Program-made: the position numbers and the translations under genes
Part shown: in pieces, positions 1 through 5,145 of the stretch
How positions within the stretch are numbered: position 1 is the first letter of the stretch
How the letters are laid out: every line of letters begins with the position of its first letter
Assembly (NCBI GenBank): GCA_904502055.1
Contig: CAJGDZ010000127.1
Span: forward strand, 1 to 5,145
Direction: 5' to 3'
Origin: an uncultured Clostridia bacterium
Lineage (GTDB): Bacteria > Bacillota > Clostridia > Oscillospirales > CAG-272
Length of the DNA stretch: 5,145 bases
Notes under the pieces: generated by a model
Told to the model about the DNA's origin: nothing
The model's database searches: none
The model's input: only the letters and a program-made list of their open reading frames with translations

Positions 1-801
1 GTCGAGGTTGAGCCAACCGTCGTAGCCGACCATATCCATCTCATAGAAGAACTCAAGCGTCTCCCAGAAGTGGATCGCGCCAACCATAAGGTCGTCGTCT
101 ACGTTTCTGTAGTTATCGTTCAGATGTACGTGGAAGAGCTTACCGTAGTGTGCGGCGAGAGCCAAAGCCTCAGCAGGGTTCTCGTCAACGATCAGCGAGT
201 GACCGATGTCAACAACGATACCGAGATTCTTGCGATCCTTCAGCTGCTCACAGATCAGAAGGCTCTTTCCGACGTCGGAAATGTACTGACGGGTCTTGGG
301 CTCCTTGCACTTATACTCGATGGTTACCTTGACGTCGTCGCGGTAAGCGCAAACCTCGTCAAGTCCCTCAAGAAGCCAACCCCATCTCTGCGTGTAATCG
401 TCCTCGAAGGGATAGGAATAACCGTCGTGTGCCTGCCAAAGGAGAATGTCGTTACCGTTTACTTCGGCACAAAGATCCATGGCCTGCTTGATGTGCTCAA
501 TAAATTCGCGACGGAGACCGGGGTCACGCGCCACAAGCATACCGTCCTTGAGTCTCGGGCTCATGTAGGTATCGGGGCAAACGGTGTTTACCTGCTTATT
601 GTACTGCTTGAGAATGCCCTTAAACCAAGTAAGGTACTCCTCGTCACAAGGAAGGCCGACACTGAGACCGTCGATTCCCTCGGTGTTTGCCTTGGCAAGA
701 ACAAGCTCCTTGCGGCTGAGCTGGGGCTTATAGCCCTCGGTAACAAAACGGTCGATACAACCGGTAAAGGGTGCGCCACTGGTTCCAATTCTTCTTTTCA
801 T
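1..801 (-). CDS. Sugar isomerase/epimerase-like TIM-barrel protein (L-rhamnose isomerase-like), 3' end outside window
   Basis: Only the first 267 codons are present; the frame is open to base 1, so the C-terminus lies outside. The start is the ATG at 801-799 (MKRRIGTSGAPF), preceded by GGAGAGG with 9 bases of spacing. The protein looks like a xylose isomerase-like (AP endonuclease 2 fold) TIM barrel, probably cytoplasmic. Visible candidate metal-site residues are E162 (TIEYK), D198 and H201 (VDIGH), H226 (FHVHLND), the acidic run D235-D237 (DDDLMVG) and D267 (GWLNLD). From memory, the Pseudomonas stutzeri-type L-rhamnose isomerase has its ligands in the same order with similar spacing, and ends with Asp where ketose 3-epimerases have Glu. 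The likely reaction is therefore aldose-ketose isomerisation or epimerisation, but the substrate is an inference. It is the third gene of the operon, 21 bases after the amidohydrolase-like gene. TTA, CTA and TCA codons are absent. The fold is confident; the rhamnose assignment is tentative. Confidence 0.8.
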   Translation of the reverse strand, partial: MKRRIGTSGAPFTGCIDRFVTEGYKPQLSRKELVLAKANTEGIDGLSVGLPCDEEYLTWFKGILKQYNKQVNTVCPDTYMSPRLKDGMLVARDPGLRREFIEHIKQAMDLCAEVNGNDILLWQAHDGYSYPFEDDYTQRWGWLLEGLDEVCAYRDDVKVTIEYKCKEPKTRQYISDVGKSLLICEQLKDRKNLGIVVDIGHSLIVDENPAEALALAAHYGKLFHVHLNDNYRNVDDDLMVGAIHFWETLEFFYEMDMVGYDGWLNLD

Positions 802-810
802 ACGAAATTC

Positions 811-819
811 CCTCTCCTT
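811..819 (-). promoter_or_regulatory. Ribosome binding site of the L-rhamnose isomerase-like gene
   Basis: On the minus strand the 21-base gap after the upstream TAA stop contains AAGGAGAGG, ending 9 bases before the ATG at 801. It fixes this ATG as the start. It also shows that the gene is translated from its own initiation site within the operon transcript rather than by stop-start coupling. Confidence 0.75.
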
Positions 820-822
820 CTG

Positions 823-1608
823 TTATCTGATCTCGCTGATCAGGCGCTTGATGTTGCCGCTGAGGATCAGCTTTCTTTCTTCCTCGTTGGCATTCATCAG
901 GATCTGATACAACGGAACGTTCATATCGTTAAAGGGCGAGCGCGAGCCGAAGATCAAGCGATCGGCTCCGATGTATTTGAGTGCATAGTGGAAAAAGTCG
1001 TAATGCGTGAAGTTGTGCATCTCAAGATGAACGTTGTGATACTTCTCGCAAAGGCCCATAACACTCTGTGCATAGTAGACCGTCTTCTGGTCACTACCCT
1101 CAATGATGATGGGAAGGTTGGGATATGCCTCGGCGATCTCGGCAAGCTCATCCCACTCGATCTGCATATGCCATACCATCAAAGGAACGCGGCGTCTTTC
1201 AAGCTCGCTGAGAACATCATCAACCAGCCACTTGCGAAGCTGATACTTGTGCGCCTTCGGGAACATACGGGCAATGACCGTCTTCTTTTCAAGCATCTTT
1301 TCGAACTCTGCCGCGAAATTTCTTCCGCCGAGATTCATATCGGGTGCAACGGCCGCGGAAGCATAAAATCTATCATCCTTTGCGGCGGCATCAAAAACGA
1401 TCTCGTTGCCAAGGTGGTACGGAACACGCATACAAATGGTCGAGGAAAGCACCATCTTGTCGACACCTTCGTTGAAATAGATCTCGGGTGCCGCAGGCTT
1501 ATCCTCCAGCGTGACGTCGAGATGGCAAGGGATCACACAGTTGATATCAAAGATCTCGTTTTCCGCCTTGAATGTCAAAAAGTCCTTTTCAAGCTGTTTT
1601 ACGTCCAT
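823..1608 (-). CDS. Amidohydrolase-related protein with degenerate metal site
   Basis: A complete 261-residue protein with the outline of the amidohydrolase-related family (Amidohydro_2 type, a TIM barrel usually near this length). Family landmarks are an FDIN strand at 20-23, ARMFPKAHKY at 113-122, VPLMVWH at 141-147, a W-D-E-L-A-E-I-A-E-A-Y-P-N-L segment at 152-165, NVHLEMHN at 192-199, DRLIFGSRSP at 216-225, and a C-terminal GNIKRLI at 251-257. Catalytic residues usual in the superfamily are missing: the N-terminal HxH is N23 and V25, the second-half H-x-x-G position reads IEGS (169-172), and the GSD aspartate is R223. I recall a related clostridial subfamily with similarly altered motifs, so this may be a subfamily trait rather than recent decay. 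The frame is intact. The ATG at 1608 is preferred over an in-frame TTG at 1632, because that longer form would contain the Shine-Dalgarno site and overlap the upstream gene. Second gene of the operon; reaction unknown. Confidence 0.85.
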   Translation of the reverse strand: MDVKQLEKDFLTFKAENEIFDINCVIPCHLDVTLEDKPAAPEIYFNEGVDKMVLSSTICMRVPYHLGNEIVFDAAAKDDRFYASAAVAPDMNLGGRNFAAEFEKMLEKKTVIARMFPKAHKYQLRKWLVDDVLSELERRRVPLMVWHMQIEWDELAEIAEAYPNLPIIIEGSDQKTVYYAQSVMGLCEKYHNVHLEMHNFTHYDFFHYALKYIGADRLIFGSRSPFNDMNVPLYQILMNANEEERKLILSGNIKRLISEIR

Positions 1609-1614
1609 AATCTT

Positions 1615-1621
1615 CTCCTTT
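1615..1621 (-). promoter_or_regulatory. Ribosome binding site that decides the amidohydrolase-like start
   Basis: Immediately after the TAA stop of the upstream gene (1624-1622), the minus strand reads AAAGGAG, then 6 bases, then ATG at 1608. This near-perfect Shine-Dalgarno sequence sits inside the longer reading frame that would begin at a TTG at 1632, and so argues for the 261-residue form. Confidence 0.85.
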
Positions 1622-2806
1622 TTATTCGCCAAGAGTCTCGGCCAGTCTCAAAAGCTCGCTGAGTCTCATACCGTCCTTCGGAATGTACTTACGCAGGTAA
1701 TCGGTGCTTTGCTGAATGCGCCACAGACCCTGATAGCCCACTTCCTTGGTGCTCATATACACCTCCTGAATGAGGTAGATGTCCTCCACTCTCTCGGGCA
1801 TATCGGGACGCTCGGCCTTTTCGTAGCTTTCCTTGATGGCCTTCAGCACCTTGATGGGATGGATCTTACCCGTGGCGTTGTTTTCGGGCGTAAATCCTGC
1901 GTGCGAGGAGAAGGTGCCGTTGGTCTGCTGCATATGAATAATGGGCGAGTAGCAGCCAAGCTCCTTCAGCCACTCGTAGCAATCGTTGTCTCTGGGCGTG
2001 GAGAACATAGCGGCATTGCTGTCCATATCCGCCTCGATCGCCTTGATGGTATCGGCGGACAGCTTATCGGCGGTCTCTCCCTTGAAGAGTGCCAGCGCCT
2101 CCTTCGATCCAAGCCAGGTTCCGATGTATCCGTCCTTCTTATAGCGCGCGAACGCCTCCTGAAGCTTGTCGGCATCGGGTCTTAAGTAGAAGGGGCAATG
2201 ATGTCCCACGTCCTCGGTCACGTAAAGGGGCTTGCCCGAGGTGCGTTGCACCGTCTGCATCAGTTGAATCATCGTGTCAATGGTGAAGGGCGGCTGGTGC
2301 GGCGTATACATTTGCTCAAGCGCGGCCTTGCCAATGCCGTGCTTGTCGGCAATGCGGTTAAGGCGGCTCATACAGTCAATGACGTTCTCCTGCGCAACGA
2401 GGCGCTTTTCGCGGTCAAACAGAATGTCCTCAGACAGACCGTGAACGAAGTAACCGATATCGGCTCCGATCCCCTCGGCCAGCTGACAGAAATTCTCAAA
2501 CCAACGGTCCACCACGCTGTCGCGCACGCGCTTGTCAGGGTGGGCAAAGCCGATGGTATCGTAGGTGGTGTTGTTGGAGTAGATCATCACGGTTTCCACA
2601 CCGTACTTTGCCTTGGCGTCGCATACGTTATGCACCCACTCGCGACGGTAATCGTCGGGGGTAAGCAGAGGCTCGGCCTCAAGGTCGGGTACGACCTCAA
2701 TATACTTCATACCAAGCTCACTTACCACGCGCGCCCAATCGGCGGGCTTGGTCCAACGCTTGATGGCAAAACAGTTGTCAATTCCTATGTGTATTCTGGG
2801 ATCCAT
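1622..2806 (-). CDS. Sugar phosphate isomerase/epimerase-like TIM-barrel protein, 394 aa
   Basis: A complete protein starting at the ATG at 2806 (MDPRIHIGIDNCFAIKRW), with AAAGGAG 6 bases upstream. The opening, with a short strand, IDNCFA and then WARVVSELGMKYIEVVPD (residues 24-41), is typical of xylose isomerase-like TIM barrels. Candidate metal-binding residues are E164 (LEQMYTP), D199 with H202 (TEDVGHH), H291 (IIHMQQTNG) and possibly E348 (LIQEVY). At 394 residues it is longer than the usual 270-300 for this fold. The extra length seems to lie in the N-terminal half around 75-135 and in an insertion around 205-280. No signal peptide is seen, so a cytoplasmic enzyme acting on a sugar or sugar phosphate is likely. 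It is the first gene behind the promoter at 2873-2901, and 13 bases separate it from the next gene. It is clearly different in sequence from the other isomerase-like gene in the operon. Exact substrate and reaction are not recognised. Confidence 0.85.
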   Translation of the reverse strand: MDPRIHIGIDNCFAIKRWTKPADWARVVSELGMKYIEVVPDLEAEPLLTPDDYRREWVHNVCDAKAKYGVETVMIYSNNTTYDTIGFAHPDKRVRDSVVDRWFENFCQLAEGIGADIGYFVHGLSEDILFDREKRLVAQENVIDCMSRLNRIADKHGIGKAALEQMYTPHQPPFTIDTMIQLMQTVQRTSGKPLYVTEDVGHHCPFYLRPDADKLQEAFARYKKDGYIGTWLGSKEALALFKGETADKLSADTIKAIEADMDSNAAMFSTPRDNDCYEWLKELGCYSPIIHMQQTNGTFSSHAGFTPENNATGKIHPIKVLKAIKESYEKAERPDMPERVEDIYLIQEVYMSTKEVGYQGLWRIQQSTDYLRKYIPKDGMRLSELLRLAETLGE

Positions 2807-2812
2807 ACGTTT

Positions 2813-2819
2813 CTCCTTT
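2813..2819 (-). promoter_or_regulatory. Ribosome binding site of the 394-aa TIM-barrel gene
   Basis: AAAGGAG on the minus strand, 6 bases before the ATG at 2806. It supports this start and suggests efficient translation of the first gene of the operon. Confidence 0.8.
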
Positions 2820-2872
2820 ACAAAAGATCGATTAACATTTGGTGAAATTTTGGTTATTATCCAATTAATTTT

Positions 2873-2901
2873 ATTTTATCACTTAATATATATATTGTCA
2901 A
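2873..2901 (-). promoter_or_regulatory. Sigma-A/sigma-70-type promoter of the three-gene operon
   Basis: On the minus strand a perfect -35 box TTGACA (2901-2896) is followed by a 17-base A/T-rich spacer and the -10 box TAAAAT (2878-2873, five of six consensus bases). Transcription should begin near 2866, giving a leader of about 60 bases before the ATG at 2806. It lies just after the terminator of the upstream glycosidase gene, so the operon has its own transcription start. The 7-mer GGTGAAA occurs on the plus strand at 2841-2847, and its inverse TTTCACC at 2908-2914, one copy on each side of the promoter. These could be half-sites for a regulator but are short enough to be chance. Confidence 0.8.
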
Positions 2902-2942
2902 TAGATTTTTCACCTTTTTGCCCTTAGTTCTCCCGTTTTTTT

Positions 2943-2972
2943 GTATAAAATAAGGGGGATAATTTATCCCCC
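2943..2972 (-). terminator. Intrinsic terminator of the glycoside hydrolase gene
   Basis: Ten bases after the TAA stop at 2983, the minus strand forms a hairpin whose arms are GGGGGAT and ATCCCCC (outer ends 2972 and 2954). Seven pairs close a 5-base loop, or eight pairs a 3-base loop. A T-rich tail (TTATTTTAT) follows. This is a standard Rho-independent terminator and separates the glycosidase transcript from the promoter at 2873-2901. Confidence 0.85.
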
Positions 2973-2982
2973 AAAAAGTTTT

Positions 2983-5145
2983 TTAATATCGGATCACTAC
3001 GGGCGACATAAGACCGCTCGCAAGCGTCTCGTTCTCAAATTTCTTGGCAATTTCATGATACGGACCGATGATGTGCCGCGGAATCTCGTCCAACCATTTT
3101 GCCGCCGTATATTGGTTGGCGGGCGTGTTGCAGACACGAACGGTCAGCTCGTTTTCTCTCTTGAGAAGTGCTTTCTCCGCCACACATGTGAAGGGCGCAA
3201 AGCACATCGATCCAAGAGGCTTTCCGTTCAGCGTCAGATCGCAGGAATAACCCACCTTACCAAGGTCGATCTCAATGGCATCGGGAATCTCATCCAACGT
3301 GAATTTGACACGGTAAAGCACCGTTCCCGAGAAGGAGCTGCCATAAAGCTCACACCAGTCGCCCGGCGCTGTCGGTGTATATCCTTCATCAATCTCATGC
3401 TTTTCAAAGTCCTCGTCCCCGATGACAAAGGAGGATTCACGTCGGATCTCAAGCTCCGCGACCGTGATCTCACCCCTTGTGAATCGGTGATGTGCTTTTG
3501 CTTCGTACTCCCCGTCGGTCACAAGAAACACCCTACCCTCGCCCGAAGCAAGCGCAAAAGGCTTTCCGTCATACGTATAAAGCTCGCTGTGAAGCGCATC
3601 GATCTCGTAGACGTTTCCTGCCTCTCCAAAGGCGATCGAAACGGTGTCGGTTTCGGTATGCTCATTGGTAACAAGATAAAGCATACCATTTTCAAGACGT
3701 CGCTTGGCAAGATTCACCTTGACACCTGTGATTTCTGCCCCTCGCTCGATCCTTGACACCTCGTCTGCCGAAACCACAAGGCCGCCTGCCTTACGGAAGG
3801 CGTTGAGCGTTTTCCGTGCCGCCTCGGGAAGGTGGACACCGTTTGGAACCACAACAGAGGTATACGCCGCCGTACCGGTAACAAGCGAGCCGTTTTTTAT
3901 GCTCGCCGTCTCCAAAAAATCGTCATCCACGATATCACAGGGCGTGTGCTGAGCCTCCAGCGCAAACACGGCGCGGTCAAAGGCCTCCGCCTTCTGACGG
4001 CAATACTCTCCACCCGACCAGATATCGGTCATCGGCATATAGACCGCACATCGGTTTTCGGGCACGCCCAACGACATAAGATAGGACATACGCGCCGTGT
4101 AGCCGCAATAGTCCTTCAAGTGTCTCCACGTGGGAAGCAACGGCATGAACGCGGGGCGCGCACCGCCTCGCCCCACACCGGCAAAGGAGTACGCGATCAG
4201 CATGATGTTGATCATATTGATACCGCGCGACATCTGATAGAGCATCACATAGCGCATCTGATCAAAGGTAAGGCCTGCCCCATAGATCGAAAAGGACTCG
4301 GAAACCGTATAAGGATTTCCCGTTTGGTTCGCCGCCGACCCCGCAAAGCGCGGGAAAAAGTGGTTCTCCTGTCCCGGGAAGATCTGCCGCCAGATCGTAT
4401 CGATGCCGGGAATATCCATACAGCGAAGCAATCGCATAATATGGTGAAAGGCCTGATTCGGGTCAAGTGTAACGTGCTCACCGGCCAGATGTCCGGTAAA
4501 AAGCAGGTTGTTTTCATGACACCAATCACGGCACTTGAGGAAAAAGTTTTCGGCAAACACCTCATTCCACAGATCGTGGTAGTCCACGCGCACCTGCTTT
4601 CCCGCCTCGTCCAGATCCTCCCAGAAATCCGCAAAAAGTTCGGGAAGATGGTCAAACAGATCGTAGCCGTAGCGCTCCTTGAATTTCTGCTCAAATCCAG
4701 GATAGAAGCCAAGGCGGCTGACGTGCGGCTCATCGGTGAAGACCGCCGTCATGCTCTTGCCGAACAGATGCCCGAGATGCTTCTTATACTCCTCATGAGT
4801 CAAGCGAATGAACTCGTCGGTGGTTTCGGCATCTCCGATGTTCGGAAAGATCATATTCTTCATTTTGTGATAATATTCAAGAATGGGCTTGTCACTTTCA
4901 AAGCCGACCTCAACGCGCTTACCCTCGCAGAAGGCCGCCAGGGCATTGCTTCCCGGCTCATAGGGTGAGGGCATTTCTCTCACGTCCATCAGCCGATACG
5001 AAAGGTGCGGTTTGTTTTTCAACACCAAGCCGCAAGCACTTCCCGACGGCCAACCGCCTTCATCGTACAGCCAAAGCTGCATTCCCTTTTCCAAGGCATA
5101 CTCTACGGCGTAGCGGTACATCTCAAAATATTCCTCAGTCAGATA
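2983..5145 (-). CDS. Glycoside hydrolase, GH106-like (putative alpha-L-rhamnosidase-type), 5' end outside window
   Basis: 720 codons up to TAA at 2985-2983. The frame is open at the window edge (YLTEEYFE precedes the first internal Met at 5121), so the true start lies outside and probably some tens of residues are missing. Residues are counted from the window edge. The barrel segment QLWLYDEGGWPSGSACG (23-39) is typical of a large group of Firmicutes/Bacteroidetes hydrolases related to GH106. Candidate catalytic or ion-binding acids are E139 (FTDEPH), H219/E223 (TGHLAGE) and E283 (TVSESF). A Rossmann-like, glutamine-amidotransferase-like part follows at about 365-475 (AVYMPMTDIWSGGEY; VVVPNGVHLP). 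A beta-sandwich of the galactose-binding, GH2 sugar-binding type closes the protein (about 593-678: GTVLYRVKFTL, LTLNGKPLG, NELTVRV). The predicted role is hydrolysis of an alpha-linked sugar such as L-rhamnose from plant glycans or glycosides. Location is unknown because the N-terminus, where a signal peptide would be, is absent. Substrate is not proven; other glycosidase specificities are possible. Confidence 0.85.
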   Translation of the reverse strand, partial: YLTEEYFEMYRYAVEYALEKGMQLWLYDEGGWPSGSACGLVLKNKPHLSYRLMDVREMPSPYEPGSNALAAFCEGKRVEVGFESDKPILEYYHKMKNMIFPNIGDAETTDEFIRLTHEEYKKHLGHLFGKSMTAVFTDEPHVSRLGFYPGFEQKFKERYGYDLFDHLPELFADFWEDLDEAGKQVRVDYHDLWNEVFAENFFLKCRDWCHENNLLFTGHLAGEHVTLDPNQAFHHIMRLLRCMDIPGIDTIWRQIFPGQENHFFPRFAGSAANQTGNPYTVSESFSIYGAGLTFDQMRYVMLYQMSRGINMINIMLIAYSFAGVGRGGARPAFMPLLPTWRHLKDYCGYTARMSYLMSLGVPENRCAVYMPMTDIWSGGEYCRQKAEAFDRAVFALEAQHTPCDIVDDDFLETASIKNGSLVTGTAAYTSVVVPNGVHLPEAARKTLNAFRKAGGLVVSADEVSRIERGAEITGVKVNLAKRRLENGMLYLVTNEHTETDTVSIAFGEAGNVYEIDALHSELYTYDGKPFALASGEGRVFLVTDGEYEAKAHHRFTRGEITVAELEIRRESSFVIGDEDFEKHEIDEGYTPTAPGDWCELYGSSFSGTVLYRVKFTLDEIPDAIEIDLGKVGYSCDLTLNGKPLGSMCFAPFTCVAEKALLKRENELTVRVCNTPANQYTAAKWLDEIPRHIIGPYHEIAKKFENETLASGLMSPVVIRY

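Noticed and set aside
1609..1632. An 8-residue longer start (TTG at 1632) for the amidohydrolase-like protein.
   Set aside because: It would overlap the upstream gene and place the AAAGGAG ribosome binding site inside the coding sequence. The ATG at 1608 with 6-base spacing is better.
70..1662. A 530-codon open frame on the plus strand spanning two minus-strand genes.
   Set aside because: It is codon-aligned antisense to both minus-strand genes, so it stays open simply because they avoid TTA, CTA and TCA codons. It has no family resemblance and crosses a gene junction, while the minus-strand frames carry clear protein motifs and ribosome binding sites.
1511..2845. Plus-strand open frames opposite the 394-residue gene (1511-2185 and 2198-2845).
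   Set aside because: Both lie in the codon-aligned antisense frame of the 394-residue gene and have no recognisable motifs; they are treated as shadows.
2807..2866. A riboswitch or structured leader in the roughly 60-base 5' untranslated region.
   Set aside because: The leader is short and A/T-rich, without a convincing stable hairpin or a recognisable riboswitch core.
2954..2982. The same hairpin read as a plus-strand terminator.
   Set aside because: The palindrome is followed on the plus strand by an A run before any T run, and no plus-strand gene leads into it. It fits the minus-strand glycosidase terminator.
3832..4968. A 378-codon plus-strand open frame inside the glycosidase gene.
   Set aside because: It is codon-aligned antisense to the glycosidase, with a basic, low-information protein sequence and no recognisable domain. 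The same codon bias explains it.

Overview
The window holds four protein-coding genes, all read from the minus strand, so transcription runs from high to low coordinates. Two of them are cut by the window edges. The mix of features suggests a Gram-positive, clostridia-like anaerobe, perhaps an uncultured gut member: strong AAAGGAG-type ribosome binding sites, an A/T-rich sigma-A-type promoter between genes of roughly balanced base composition, an intrinsic terminator, and carbohydrate-degradation gene families common in gut Firmicutes. That assignment is an inference; nothing here is a taxonomic marker.

Layout in transcription order. (1) 5145-2983: a large glycoside hydrolase missing its N-terminus. 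It resembles the GH106 / unclassified rhamnosidase-like proteins, with a (beta/alpha)-barrel catalytic part, a middle Rossmann-like part and a C-terminal galactose-binding-like beta-sandwich. It ends in a GC-rich hairpin terminator. (2) 2982-2807: a 176-base intergenic region with that terminator and a near-consensus promoter (TTGACA, 17-base spacer, TAAAAT) pointing into the next gene. (3) 2806-1622: a complete 394-residue sugar isomerase/epimerase-like TIM-barrel protein. (4) 1608-823: a complete 261-residue amidohydrolase-related protein that lacks the usual metal-binding residues of its superfamily. (5) 801-1: a second sugar isomerase-like TIM-barrel protein, running off the window, whose visible metal-site residues fit the L-rhamnose isomerase / ketose 3-epimerase group.

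Genes 3-5 are spaced by 13 and 21 bases, each with its own Shine-Dalgarno site, and look like one operon driven by the promoter at 2873-2901. A simple reading is a carbohydrate-utilisation locus: the glycosidase releases a sugar (possibly a deoxysugar such as L-rhamnose), and the intracellular isomerases and the amidohydrolase-like protein process it. The substrate cannot be fixed from sequence alone. The most unusual point is the amidohydrolase-fold protein without metal ligands, co-transcribed between two different TIM-barrel isomerase-type genes.

No RNA genes, mobile elements, CRISPR arrays or integration sites were seen. No stretch over 300 bases lacks a gene.
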